Part shown: in pieces, positions 23,793 through 37,059 of the stretch
Layout of the letters: every line of letters starts with the position of its first letter
How positions within the stretch are numbered: the first letter of the stretch is position 1
Assembly: GCA_965153455.1 (NCBI GenBank)
Contig: OZ234495.1
Location: 7,808,875 to 7,872,874 of the forward strand
Source of the DNA: Sphagnum compactum
Taxonomy: Eukaryota; Bryophyta; Sphagnopsida; Sphagnales
Direction: 5' to 3'
DNA length: 64,000 nucleotides
Translations under genes and position numbers: made by a program
The notes under the pieces: generated by a model
The model's input: the letters and a program-made list of their open reading frames with translations, nothing else
What the model was told of the DNA's origin: nothing
The model's database searches: none

Positions 23793-26700
23793 TTATCGGA
23801 CAAGAGGATCAATTTCACCCAGATAGATTTGCTTATCACTTCCACATGATCCTATAATAGGCTCTTTTGGATGGAATGCAGCTTCATTCACTGAGCCTGT
23901 ATGACCTGGAAGCTGCAGTCACATTAACAAAGTACAATCTGTCAGAATTGAATGTCGAAATGGCCAGTATCTGTGTGGTCAGTGTGAAAGCAGAACAAGA
24001 AGCTCAATAGCCAACCTGGAACCCACCCCACACCGAGTTAACAGCTACAGAAAGATGTCTTCTATTATCCAGGCCACCTACAAATTATCCAACACCTAAT
24101 CAGCTCCAGAACACCTACAAGGAATAGACCAAAGCTGGCACCCTACATTAAATTACCCTACAACTGGGTGGTCATCCACAACTGGATGCCTTGCAGCTTA
24201 TGACTGGACAGCCCACATGGTCATCTCAAGTACTCATATACTTCACCCCCTGGAGACCAATTCTGAAAGGTAATCATAGGTGACATGTATATCATGATTG
24301 ATACACCCACAGAAGACTAGTGTAAGTACTAATACTTTCTTAAACATTAGGGTCATCATACCTGACTAGTATACCATTATTAGTCATCCACACTACACTA
24401 GTAAGATCCAACATTCACTTTTAAGTGAGGGTCATACTGTGCACTTGTTTTACTGTTCAATGCAGGGAAGCAAAGAAAACTTAAATAGATGTTGCTCATC
24501 TTTGACAAAGGGAAGATTTACCAATTTCTCTCAAGAAATCTCCATTCTCATGATCAAGAAAGCCAGATCAAGGTTAAAAGTTTAAACTTCTCCTTTACAT
24601 CAAAGAAAGACTTCCAGGAAAGGACTTACAAAACTGCGAAGAAAGGACAAAACAAGAGTGAAAAGAAAAAATACTGACTTGCAGTATGAACAACAGTGAG
24701 AGTATGTCACTTGTTCAGTGACCATCAACAGTAACACGTATGATAGTGACTTCTCTATAACAACTTCCCCACTGATTTATCAGCTCCCTACAGTGGGTAT
24801 AGACCAGTGTAAACACTAACCTGCATACTGAGTTTCTGTTGCAAGTCCAGAAGTAACAGGACTCAGCCATGACAGTGGCCAGCAACAAACAACACAAGGA
24901 GAAACACAAAGAAACGAAGAGGCAGAAAAAAAAGACACAGAAAAGGAAGACAAAACATAGAGAAACAGACTGCAGAGGAAAAAATAGACCAAGTGGGCTT
25001 GCAGAAGCTCCCCACTTATGAGACTCTTTACAAAATGATTCACAATGTAAATTCACCAGTTGGACATTCAATTTGCTTGAAAGTTCACCTTGTATAGAAT
25101 CCGTCGAGAAGTGGTATCCCAAATATAGACCATTCGGTCTGCACTGCCAGATGTCACCTTGCTGCCATCTGGTGACCAATTACACCTGAGTAGATTCTTC
25201 TCAAAATTGTGCTGGTGTCCTGTTAAGATCTTCACGCACCGATTCTGAAAACAATCACAGAGATTCTTAAGAACTCTCTTCCAACCATTTCTTAGCATTA
25301 AAAATTGACAGGGAAAGTGAGAATTTAAACACTAAATTTACAGTTTTGAGAGTGATGCATGATCTCCTTGCTATCCAAACCTGGCCCAAGATCTGGACCA
25401 CCTAAAATTGTTGATTCCATCTTAAGAGCCATACCTGGGGTGCATATGGGCGCATGTCCCAAACCCGGAGAGTGCAGTCCATTGAGTTCGTGAGAAGATA
25501 GGACCCATCAGGACTGAGTTGCATGCTGGTAATTGTCTCAGTGTGGCCCTGTAATTTCATTGCCACCTCATGCTTGCGGAGATCCCACACCTTGATATCG
25601 TTATCAATGCCTCCTGTGAAAATTTTGTCCGCACCATCCGAAAATCCAACTGCTGTTATCTGTGTCAAACACGTAAGCAGGCAACACAAAGGTGTAATTA
25701 CAGTTAAGAAAGATGGAAAAGGCCAAAAGATCTCTCAACACAAATGAAAGAACAGATAGGCAACAGCATAAAGCCCAATCATGATAATAGGGAAGCAGTG
25801 ACTGCGCTTGCACTAGATTTATGACCACAATCTTAAGAGGCAGAGAATCTGGTTCACAGGAGCATGAGAGACAGCATTAAAGAGGGAGAACTACTTTGTG
25901 ACACTTGCAGGCATAAAAAAAACTACCTGGTACTTGTCAGGGAAAGTTTGAAGGCATCCACGATGGCGCATATCCCAAAGTTTAGCAGTTCCATCATCTG
26001 AACCGCTCACAATAAGAGGTGGACCCCTCCGTGCAGGGCAGCAGCTGTTGACAAAGGATGAATGTTCCACCATTTTCTTTATCTGCAATGCATCAGAAAG
26101 ACATTTTCATGCACAAGTACAAATTATGCTGTTTATTTACAACTGAACGTGACTTAAGAGACATTTACTGTGTCTGAAGAAAATTAGAAGTTGATTGGAA
26201 ACTGCCAAAGTTTGATGTCAAATCCTCAAAAATTTAGCAATGACATCACCCCCAAAAGACAGACAGCATCCTCCTCTTACATAGCAAAAAACAGGCTAAA
26301 CTGCATCAAACCACCAGAAGACTTGAGAAGGAGAAATAAAAACCTGCTTGCCAGTGATTGCATCCCATGCACGCACAGTTTTATCAGGGCTAGCAGACAC
26401 AATATGTGTCCCATCACCACTCCAGGAAAGGTCCACCACAGCATTACGATGACCCTTTAATACCATGTAATTTTCACAATCCCCTTGCACATTCCACAGA
26501 ACTGCCACCAACCAAAATAAAGTAACATTCAGTACAGGAGAGGGTCAAGAGATAATTTCAAACTCCCACATCATCAAAGAGGTCACTCTTTCAAACCTTC
26601 AAAACTTTGTATAGGGTCCCAGCATCAAGCACCTGATGCAAAGAGGAAATCACAGTACATCATAACGATACACACTTGATTATCTGTTTCAAAACTGAGA

Positions 26701-27731
26701 AACGTAGAGTTTCTGTAACCCACGAAGAAGCCAACTTGCGGAACATCCAGCACAATGATCTATCAGCATTGCCTTTGATAGGGAGTCCTTGACTGCCACA
26801 GTATCTCACAAGTTCAAAGGAGATGCATGAAGACTTACAGATGTCTTTATCGTGGGATCCTGATGCAATTGCTGTCCCTTGTGGATTGAACTTCATTGTA
26901 TAAACTGCACTCTGGCAAACCACCAAGATTACAAGGTCAGATTCTACTCCTCAGCCATCAATCTTCCCAAAATTGTCCATCACACAATTCATAACATAAA
27001 TTTGACAAGGTGATATATGATCCTTTTCTTGACTTCCATTACACACATTTTTGTATATTTCTATTGCCATTGCACTGACCAAATAGCTCTTGAAACTGTC
27101 TGGTTGTTTGAGCAAAAAGCTTGTTCATCCTCTTTGGTAAGAGGGGGCTAGTCAACTTATTTATGGAAGACACTGAAATTAAAACAGAGCACAAAAAGAC
27201 ATGCTGTACTCTGAAACAACAACCCATCTTCTAGGTCAAGAGCAAAGGCATACCCCATGGCCAGTGAGTAGCATGATAGGCGCATCAAGGCTGGATGTTC
27301 TTCTTACTGCCTGCAAATACAGGATCCAAGATAAAATCAACCAAAGAAAGACCAAGGCGCCCAAGCTGGTCCATTGACAAACCTGAAGCCCTCGAGTTCG
27401 TGATACAATTTCTGCATCACCTTAACGTGTCTCCAAGTGACCATCCACCTTGCAACCTACCCCCAAATCTAAGGTACTGAAATTCTTGGCAGAAATGTAG
27501 CAAGCTCAAATCACGCCTCCTGATGCATCCAAAAGAGGGCTCAACAACTTCTCGTCCTAACGAGGTGCAGAAGAAACAGGCTGCAAAAGAACTGACCTCG
27601 CTATTGACTGTGAGCACGTTATTAGGTTGCAGTGGAATTCCATTAACCGCGGGTACCAATGCTCCATCAGTCCGCTGCCGCTTCATCGCGGTTAGTGCCA
27701 TGTCGTCCTCCCCTGCTCTCTTCGCTGCCAT
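23793..27731 (-). CDS. SNRNP40: U5 snRNP 40-kDa WD40 protein (SNRNP40/Prp8-binding)
   Basis: Eight exons join in phase to 359 residues, close to the 357 of the human protein: 27731-27597, 27310-27254, 26911-26839, 26501-26344, 26082-25927, 25659-25435, 25244-25089, 23912-23793. The N-terminus holds a basic KRQR segment. WD repeats begin at PIMLLTGH (56-63). Diagnostic stretches include HSSFVNSCCPARRGPPLIV, FTGGIDNDIKVWDLR, HNFEKNLLRCNWSPDGSKV and TTSRRILYK. The last exon lies 1.18 kb further on and supplies the final blade (LPGHTGSVNEAAFHP through IYLGE). Seven WD repeats make one beta-propeller, which in the U5 snRNP and tri-snRNP contacts Prp8 during pre-mRNA splicing in the nucleus. ATG 27731 is the first in-frame Met. 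A splice-acceptor-like CTTACAG lies 35 bases upstream of it, so a 5' UTR intron or a short upstream coding exon is possible. Housekeeping expression is expected. Confidence 0.95.
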
Positions 27732-28478
27732 TATTGCTACTTCTCTCGCCAAAGCCGAATCAAACCTGTAAGAAAAATAAGCACAAGAAACCTCTGTCTT
27801 TCCTTAAGCTTGTAGACCGAGATCGACTTTGCGCTGGAAACCTAACCCTAGAAACCATAGACGTCAAAAGCCAAACAAGAAACTCAGCTTTCCTTGCTAA
27901 GGATATGGAGGTCTCCCCAAGAAGCTGGAGTAAAAGAGCTCCCTGACGCTTGTTTCGCAAGCGAGAGTTGTATTCATTCACTCCTGGGTCCTCAAGAGAT
28001 CGAGAGGACGAGGAGAGAAAGGAGCAAAAGCGCAATGAATCATCATTCGACAAAACATAGAAGAAAGTTTCACTGTGATGTTGCTTGTCGGAAGCCCTAA
28101 CCCTAACTCTGGAACCTTGCAACACTTTCCCATCATCCACAGTCCTATGTATTCCGACGCATCTAGTCTCTGACGCAGCAGCAACTCCTGGTCTCTTCGA
28201 TGTTGGGGCAGGGCCTGCATTTAAGCGCGCTTATCCTGCCTATCTTCCGGCAATGCGTCCAGCAAAATGACCTGATGACTGTCCAAATGAGGATCGTGTA
28301 AAATCGAGGAAGGTCGAGTTGCACCGAGCGCGAACATGACACAGGAATTGTAATGACAAAGGCAAAGTGAGTGAATCCCGAATCTTAGAAGGAAGATCTA
28401 CCTTCTGTTTACTAGTTCAAGGATCAGCACGTTGCATACAGCCCACGTAGTCGCTGTGAGGAGATATCTCCACCTTGC
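27732..28478. other. Upstream region of the U5-40K gene
   Basis: This stretch is moderately GC-rich and should contain the promoter and 5' UTR. A 126-codon frame at 27760-28140 (-) runs into the splice-acceptor-like site in front of the U5-40K start but has no family resemblance. I read it as untranslated leader sequence. Confidence 0.45.
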
Positions 28479-29560
28479 ATGCTGTTTGTTGATTCAATTC
28501 TTTACAAGGTGATTCTGGTGCCACCCATTGATACCACCCAAAGCATAAGGATGTTGGGTACTTCAGGGGAGGCATCTGAGGAGTTGTGCATCGATGGGAT
28601 CTTCTGGTTCCTCAGGGGAAGGACAAGGCATGGACAACCAGGTGGCAGTTTGCAGCCGTTGGAAGTTTTCACCTTTGAATGGAAGACAAAAGCCCTTTTA
28701 GTCTGAAGAGACGATCTGTCGGTTGTCAGGCTTCAGGTTCTGAAACTCCAAGTGAAGCTTGGAGGACAACACTCTTCGAAGGATGGAGTTGATGAAATGA
28801 CTGACAATTCTTTATCCGAGTTATCAGGAGTATCCAAAGCATCATCGGCACTGTTCTCGAGTGCATCTACTGCCGAATGAAGCCAGTTGCGAAGATTTTA
28901 ATTGAAAGAGAGTTACACTGCGCCATTGCAATTGATGGAGCAAGTTGGTTAAGTTTCTGTCAAAATCACCACACCATGTACTCGTCAATCCAGCCAATGT
29001 GGTCCAGAAGCAGTAAGGTGAATTAGGTGTGGAACTCATATGCATGGGGTGTTCAAGGCCTGAGGGTAGCATCAGGGGAGACAGGGACGGTGGTGAGAGG
29101 ATCCAGACCGAGGTTGGAGCATCCGAATAACCAGAAAGTACAAAGCAGAAGCCTGTAGCAGGATGCTAAATTCAATTGCTGCCTCAGCTACAAAGATGCA
29201 GAGAAGCCTGGGAACTAACATCCGCGCAATAGAGAATACCAAGACACCCCATGAGCAGTTACATTCTGTGTGTAACTCTGCACACAATTGCTAATTTGTT
29301 TCTTTCACAGTTGTGAGGAAATCATCTTCTTGTTACATCTCAGAGAGCTCAGCAACCTCCAGTGGTCAACATCCATTGCAGTAAAATTCATTGCAGTGAC
29401 TTGCCTACTTCTGATTTCTGGCCATCATCTTGTCAGCCATGGTCATGCCCTGATAGGTTCGGAAGTGAATGGTATTTCCCAACTGGTTTCTTACATCAGT
29501 CTGTCTGAATTACAAAGCCTTGAATGTCAGCTTTGTCTTCTGGGGCTCTAATTCAGAGAG
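28479..29560 (+). pseudogene. Unrecognised stretch with several coding-like frames, possibly a decayed or multi-exon gene
   Basis: Several + strand pieces look more protein-like than the surroundings. There is an ATG frame at 28479-28706, and the same frame reopens after its stop (about 28705-28878, Ser/Leu-rich) and again at about 29085-29283, where it includes KMQRSLGTNIRAIENT. A second frame runs from ATG 28877 to a possible donor at about 29025. A good acceptor-like tract (tttgtttctttcacag) ends at 29310. I could not connect these into one phased product and recognise no family. It may be a gene divergent from U5-40K, or one broken by the neighbouring retroelement. Confidence 0.25.
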
Positions 29561-29929
29561 AGATTTGATTCAGCTAACACAGAGCTACTCTGTACCTGTA
29601 AGCTCACAATAACTATCATAGTTGTTGGGCCGAGTGCTGTACCTGTAGAAACCCATCCTATGTCTTTTGTGAGGTTTTTTGAGATGGTCCAGAGGTGGAC
29701 AGATCTGTGCAAGAAATAGAGTCTCCAGCTATCCAAGATGGCCAAGATCCTGTGCTCTATGCAACTGAAGTGAGTAACTCAAGCACCCAGGAGCATCAGA
29801 TTGAGTCTTTAGAAGTTGTTGAAGCATCATTGCTCCTGCCACCCCTTCGGAACGACCTGGTACTGAACATTATTTGGTCTTGCCTATGTGAGCCCTTGTA
29901 TCATGCTTAGCTCTGCAGTTTACATCACA

Positions 29930-31440
29930 TCAATTCTATCTGGTGTCATTGTGTCACCAACTCTTTGGAGTAGTCTGCACTAAGGATGGTGTGCCCTAGA
30001 AAGTTCAGGCTATCATGCACATTTTGAGCAAAATGGTTACCCCAAGCTGAACCTTGACATCCTAGCTTCACTTCGAGGCAAATGATTTCCATCTCTTGCA
30101 TCCAATTTTGGTCAAGTCCACCATGACCTGCATTGGTCTTGGTGCATTGACTTTAATTTCTCCTACCAATCTTCTCAACCAAATGGCCTCCTTGGCTGCA
30201 CTTGTCATGGCCATGTATTCTGCCTCTGTAGAGCATAGTGCAGTGCAGGGTTGTTTTCTGCTTCCCCAAGTGATTGGACTTGACCCGAGTAGAAAGAAAT
30301 ATCATGACACCAATTTCCAGTCATGGACATCTCCTACCCAGTCAACATCTGAAAAGCATATCAGCTCATTTGATTGTAGCAAGTCTTATAGTCCACAGTT
30401 CCCTTTATGTATCTAAACAAGTGTTTTACAACATGTAAGTGGGGGGTTTGAGGCTAGCTTGAGAACCTGCTAGGTTGATTGCAAAGGAAATGTTGGTGCA
30501 ACTTAGCATCTTGGTTGCATATCACCTCTGTATTAATGATGCCTTTAGGTTGAAAGATGTATTCTAGCCCCAATGAATGACTCAACAAACTCGACATTTT
30601 TAGCCTCCCCTTGATCTCCCTTTTGATCCACTGAATTCTCTCTCAGTGCTTTTGCATGAGGTACACATAAGCAATGTAGAGAATTAGCAGGGCAATTCTC
30701 TCCTTTTCCCGAAAGTCATCCTTTCTTTGAACCTTGACTTTTCAGGTATTTGTCAACCTTAATATACATGTGCCTGTTTCAACTTGGATAATGCCTTGCA
30801 AAAACTGTAGACCTTGTTCTCTTTGCCTGGTTCTTCAAATATTTTTGGCTACTACACAAACACTTCTTTGTTGAGTTCCCCATTCAAAAAGTCATTTTGA
30901 CATTTAGCTGGTACATTTTGCAATCATTGTGACCAGCCATGTTGTTGCAGCACAAAAGGTATTATACATGGTGATTGGGCCAAATTTGAGTCTATAAAAT
31001 CTCCCTTTCCACACTAATGAAATTCACAAGCAACCAAGCACACTTTTGTGGTGGTTTCATCTGCATGGGTCTTCAACTTGAAGATCCATTTGGTCACTGA
31101 TGGCTTTTCTACCAAGAGCCAAATTGTCAAAAACCCAGGTTTGGTTCTTCTCAGTGGAGTGCATCTCTTGCTTCATTGCATCAACCCATTTAGGTAGTTG
31201 AGCTACTTCAACTAATGATGCAAGTTTTGTAGTATCTTCAGAAAATCCAACCAAAAAGTTGTTGAAATGTTGAATCAGCTTTACAAGTTGCCTTGTGCAT
31301 GTGATTTCCATTTTCAATATAGGTGGAATTGTGTTTGAAAAGTCCGATCCAACTAAGTCATTTCCTACAGCATTGGATGGTAGAGTATTACTATTTTTGA
31401 ATTCTTCATTTTGTGTACTTGGATTGCCAAGCATATTGTT
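29930..31440 (-). mobile_element. Ty1/copia retrotransposon pol fossil (reverse transcriptase to RNase H)
   Basis: Translated on -, the high-coordinate end (about 31210-31080) carries LPKWVDAMKQEMHSTEKNQ followed by TW, the start of copia reverse transcriptase. About 0.9 kb downstream, at 30245-30165, lies ALCSTEAEYMAMTSAAKEA, the classic copia RNase H segment, followed by IWLRRLV. Between them the frame is broken by many stops and shifts. LTRs, gag and integrase were not found, so this is a partial dead copy. Confidence 0.85.
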
Positions 31441-33899
31441 AGTCTATTGACAATCTATTGCTAGTCAACTATTATTTGTGACTTAATCAACTATTATCTG
31501 TGGATGGTCAACTATTGTTTTATTGCTTGGAAGATGGACGAACACAATTATATTATTGTGTTTTGGGAATCAATCTACAATCAAGGTAAGTTTCATGTAA
31601 TTTTCACCAAACACTCCTAGGAATGTAACTTCCATTTTATTACAAATGACATGCAAAAAAATATAGATGCAACTAACGAAAAAAAAGAAAAATATATATA
31701 GTATTTCAATTTAAATAAGGTGTCAATAATTCATTTTGAAAATATATTTAAAATATATCTAAAATGTGTTAAAGAGTATGTCATTATTTCATAGCATATT
31801 AAAAATTATCCTTTTGCTTCAAGTGTTTCCTAAAATATATAAGGAATGACATCCCTAAACAAACATTATGTCATTCAATATTCTTAATCTCTAGGTGAAA
31901 ACACCTATATCGTTTAATGGATGTGTTAACACTTAAAAATGAACAATTTTGGAAATAGTCAACCATTGAGTCTTAAAAGCACTATTAATACGAACAAAAC
32001 ATTTGCATGCAATAATCTGAAGGTGCTTCATATCAAGGACCATGCCATGAAACTTTTAATAAGGAGTGGTTTTGCAATTTGATGTCATTGAAAGATAACT
32101 TGATAATTGTGTAATTATATAAAGGGTTAAATAGGTAACTTATTAGGTGATGGGGTTTCATAATTTAATAATCATTTGTGGGTGACTTATAGTGAATCAT
32201 CACCAATTATTCATGGTTTTAATTAATGTGCATGATTCAAGCATGATGATTCATTAAAAAAATCATGGCACACATTAATATGCATATTGAATCACATGAT
32301 GAGTTATGTGAAATGAAAGTTTTTAGGAACTTTCTTATTTAATTTTTTTTGTTTTGTATATAAATGAATGTTTTGGGTTTATTGCAACATTTTCACTTGA
32401 TTAGAATGTAGCTTGTATAAAGTTGAGGATTTCATAAAATAAATTAAAGAATAAATTGAAATATTGCTAAAAATTTATTCAAAATTTTATGCATAGTTTG
32501 TGAAAATGTAAAATTCATAATAAGAAATATGATCATTACATAATAAACATGCATAGAAGGTAGATACGAGAATAAATGTTTGTGAAACTAAGAACATAAA
32601 TCTCCATAGCTATGTAATAAAAATACATAATTTCAATCTTTTACCCATTTGTCTTCCACGATTACATTATTCACCACGGTTAACAATATATTAGTGAGGT
32701 ATATAGTTATGTTGACAAGTTTTGCCCAAAGTTTGGCAAGGAAAAAACATCAAATGCCAAACTTCGTTTCTTTTCAAATGAAATTTTATATTACGTTTAC
32801 CTAACACAATTTTGGTGTGCGATGTTAGTTTGGGTGAACTATTGTCAAATACCCTACTCTTTTTTTAAAAACAAAAAATGCATCCAAAAATTGTTCAAAT
32901 TTCCTTTATCTAAACTCAAGATTTTAATTAATTTGTTGAATTGTCTTTAAACTTTTGCACAAAATGTTTTTAAGTGATTTAGAATCACATTTCTCATGTG
33001 AAAAAAAATACCCATCCAAACCTACTTTAATTAGTGGGGAATGTTAGTATGGACTTAGTTCCAAATAAAGTTTTAATTGAAAAAGGAGCACAAAGGTCAA
33101 TATAAATTAGACCAAATGCTTGAGTCATGTGACAAGGGCTTTTCTTGGGAGCTCTTCAATGATTTTGCTTCCCCAAGGCATAAATTTGGCACATAATGTT
33201 AATAGGTACCAACTTTGATAAGCTTGAAACAATTCTACTACATTAAATGTAGATTTTAAGTGTCCAAACCTTTGTAGTTGGTCAAAATATTGGCAAATTA
33301 GAGTATGGCATATGACAAAACATTACATTACTATATTTCTCTCTTTCAACTTTTTCATTTGTCAACGAATGATATTCTTCTAAAAGCACTAATTTGTGTT
33401 GGTTATATATGAACTTTTTTGTAGGATGCACCTTCTTATTCAAGTGATGAGGAGTGGGTTGAAGGACAACCACATGATGTCAAAATGCTTAATATTGGTG
33501 TATCCCTACATACCCATAACAATGTTACAAACAACAGTGAGGTGGAATTAAACACTCAAATGGGAAGAACTTTTGATGATGTGTGATAAACATGTGATGC
33601 AACAATCCATGAATCCATACAACAAATATGGGATGAACACAAGCAAGATTTTTTCAACATTGTTGATGACATGAAGCTTGACACCAACATTCAAGTGTCT
33701 TATGAATAATGATAGGGTATTTTTGAACCAACTTTATATTACCCTCACTTTTTGAAATTGGCAACAAAATCCAATATCCCTTTGTTTGAAAGGAATGAAT
33801 TTAATAGATTAACAAGTACACTAATGATCTAAATACATCAACAAGCCATATGTGTACTAATGGGTTTGTGGATCAATTATTGTCATTGTTACAAAACTC
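31441..33899. other. AT-rich spacer, no gene seen
   Basis: Very AT-rich DNA lies between the copia and CACTA fossils. Only short open frames are present. The last few hundred bases may be the decayed N-terminal part of the CACTA transposase, but I see no diagnostic motif before about 33.9 kb. Confidence 0.5.
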
Positions 33900-34985
33900 C
33901 ATATTCCCTAAACCTAACAATTTGCTAAGTCACATTATGAGGCAAAAAACATGATTCAAAACTTACAATTAATGAAAAATGTAATTCACACATGTGAAAA
34001 TGGTTCCATTCTATTTTACATGGGGCATAATGTAGTAATAGAATGCCCAATTTGTGGGCAGTTTGATTTGTTCTTGGATGAAATCAAGTCCCAAAAAAAT
34101 GTCGAGGCATTTTCCTTTAATTACAAGGCTAAAGCAAATGTACAAAAGTTTTAACCTCTTTGAACTAATGAGGATGGATTGGTTTAAAATGTACGTAATT
34201 CAAAAGCATGGGTTCATGTTGATTCTAAGTGGTTAGATTTTGCACTTGATTTTCATAAGTTTAAGGTTGGGGCTTGCATTGAATGGGGTCAACCCATTTG
34301 CTATCCAATTGACCACTTGGTCCACATGATTGGTTCTTATTTTAAACTATAACCTACCTCCATGGTTCACAACAATAAATAAATAAATTTATGTCCGACT
34401 AATTGATTCCAACGGAATAATCACTCCAAAATAATAACATTGACATCTACATGGTTCCATCATTGGAAGAATTATTAGAGCTTTGGAATGGGTTTCATGC
34501 TGAGATGTGACAAGACCCATTGGGGAGTGTAGGTTCACAATGCATGTTATGTGGTGTATCCATGATTTGTTAGCATATGGATTGATCTTTGGCCAAGTCT
34601 CCAAGGGGTACAAAGGGTGTCCTTGTGGACCAAACACATCCTCTCATCATGCTCCACAGTTGGGGAAAATGATTTATGATTTCCATTGTAGGTGGCTACG
34701 ATCAAACCACCCATATCGATCCAACACTCATGATTTCAATGGGAAAACTAAAAGAAGGCAAACCTCACTTGCGATGACCCCCGCCCATGGTGATTGGAGT
34801 TCAAGTCTTGGAGCACCCTAATTTGTATGAAACCTGAAAGGTTACCGTTGGCAAAAAGGAACAAAACCCTTAGTGCAAATATAGGAGTGAAAAGAATGAG
34901 TATTTTCTTTGACCTACCATATCAAAAGGTTTGTATTCTCAAGTTTGATCTGCTTTCAATGATAAATTTGAAGGTCATTTAACCC
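33900..34985 (+). mobile_element. CACTA (En/Spm) Tnp2-type transposase fossil
   Basis: Plus-strand pieces match the order of the Tnp2 core. First comes a YEAKN-type segment with a zinc-knuckle-like CENGSILFYMGHNVVIECPIC (split here: C-x16-C-x2-C), at about 33940-34060. Next is a FPLITRLKQMYKS segment at about 34110-34150. Then comes CIHDLLAYGLIFGQVSKGY with a downstream CPCG, at about 34555-34630. Last is RMSIFFDLPYQK, where the family has DLPYWK, at about 34895-34930. Frames shift and stops intervene, so it is inactive. Terminal inverted repeats were not located. Confidence 0.8.
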
Positions 34986-36170
34986 TTGTATCTTGAGTTT
35001 TTGTGATCGTAAATCAAACCTCCAACCTTTTATTGAGGTAACTTAAACTTTAGATTTTCAAATGGAAAATGCAATTTCATTTTCAACACGTACATTTGAA
35101 GGTTTTCCAATGGTTTCAAGAAGAATTAATTCAGGCCTTGTATGTTGAGTACTGTATGAATAACTCTAATATGTGAGTAAAATTAAGTACTTGCAATACA
35201 GGAGATCACCAATGTTGGGTTGATATTTGATGTTGTTGATAACCTAAAACTCTATAGTTTTAATGGTTATAAAACTAACACTTACAGAACCAGCAGATCC
35301 GTGGTCCGGATATTACCTCCCACGTAGGAAGTGGGTAGTTCAAATCTGGTTGACACCAGAAGCAACGTACTGCTGTGTCATAATTACGCCGCGCAAGAAG
35401 GAACATGAAAGACAGTTCCTGCAATTCAATGTGAGAGCGAGCCGATTTATGACTGGGATTCCGACGCTCGTGTAGATCGGAAGTCAGTTGTAACTTTTGT
35501 AATAAGCCAAGAATCGATGACTGAACATGCAAAATCTGCCTCGTATTTCAATCGCTAAATGTGTCGTGTGAGGCGTGTCACGCGTGTTTACTGACTGTTT
35601 GGTACTTGGTACTTCTGCATTTCTGGGCAGTGTCAGCAATGGAAATCCTACGTAACAACCTCACAGATCTTTGTCAGTGTCACCAGAGACCTCCACGTGA
35701 CAATGTACATTTCATTTCATACGCGGCTATGTCAAGAATGGTTATGTGAATTGATTCGGCACACCGTGCTCATTGATTCACTGTCTGTCCATTAACGTTT
35801 TAGCAGGGCATAATAGGACAATTTACGGTCCTAATGTTATGTGTGTGGAACAGGTGCCGACAGGCACTAAAAATCGCTCGCGTGTACCCAACATATTACA
35901 CAACTACATAGAGAAAGGAACGGAACACATAGCATAAAGCACCTCTATAGTTGCCAGTAGCACAGGCCAAATATGGCAAAGAACACAGGTTGGCAAATCT
36001 TTTCAATGTAACCAATGAGGTGAAGCAGCATGCACCCAGGGAGCTCAGAGTTTTTTTATTTGGGGGAGGGTGAGGTTGTTGAATTTCTCACTGTGCTCCT
36101 ATCGTAGTTTCCCTATGGGTTTGCAACATGTTCATCAAATTCTCAATATGTTCCCCAACATGTTCCCAGT
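34986..36170. other. Spacer with a less AT-rich patch
   Basis: Bases about 35280-35990 are less AT-rich than the flanks and contain more CpG, but I found no coding similarity. It could be part of an LTR or a decayed insertion. Confidence 0.35.
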
Positions 36171-36832
36171 AGCTCCTGTTTTTATCTATTATCCTTTGCA
36201 CGGAGGAGTAACCATCGCTATCATCACACATACAACACATAACATAAAAATATCTTAAATGATATACCATGACTAAACCAACATGTAACACATTTGCAAC
36301 AACGTAAGAATCCAAGCCCAAAACATAAAAGAAAGTAGCTCCTCTTTTTATCTCTTATTTTTTGAGTTGAGCTCTATTTGTAGTCTAGAGTAATCATCAC
36401 TATCATCACACATACAACACATAACATAAAAATATCTTAAATGATACATCATGTCTAAATCAACATGTAACACATTTGCAACAACGTAGGAATCCAAGCT
36501 CAAAGCATAAAAGAAAAATCATAACACTTACATAAACACAAGAAAACTACAAAACTATATTTTAAAATATCAAATCACAAAAATGATTTGAGACAACTCA
36601 ACTTGGGATAACATTCCATGACAAAATATTTCAAACCCTATTCACACCAAAACTGGTTCTAAATAAAATTAATCAATTTAATTAACCCAATTTATCTTTA
36701 ACTAAATGGGACTTAATTGAGTAATTAAACTAACACACTTGATAGTTGTGCATTCTTATGTCGGCCTCTACAACCATCACTATCATTGCACATACAACAC
36801 ATAATATAAAAATACCTTAAATGGTACATCAC
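36171..36832. repeat. Direct repeat, two full copies of about 165 bases plus a partial third
   Basis: Copy 1 (about 36171-36335) and copy 2 (about 36337-36513) share the phrase 'cacatacaacacataacataaaaatatcttaaatgata' in pieces, followed by 'aacatgtaacacatttgcaacaacgta'. A partial third copy covers about 36770-36832. Divergence is modest between copies 1 and 2. Confidence 0.85.
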
Positions 36833-37059
36833 ATTCACATCGTCCTTTTATTTGGGGCTAAGGTCTTCTAAGCCATATAACGTTACATAACTACCTGATG
36901 GGAATCCACCATGGATGAACATTTTGATTCCAAAGCAAAAGGACCATCATTATTCATCTGTTTGTAATACTTCAAATCCCTAGCCAAATGTCAATCACCA
37001 TTGAAGCAAACCTAAGGGTAGTTCTACTATTTAACCTTAGGAACCTAGGTCTACTAGAT
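36833..37059. other. Short spacer, nothing recognised
   Basis: No motif, repeat or coding similarity was seen. Confidence 0.4.

Noticed and set aside
27732-27752. Longer N-terminus of U5-40K starting at 27752
   Set aside because: The first codon there is TTG; the first ATG is at 27731. An upstream coding exon is possible but unsupported.
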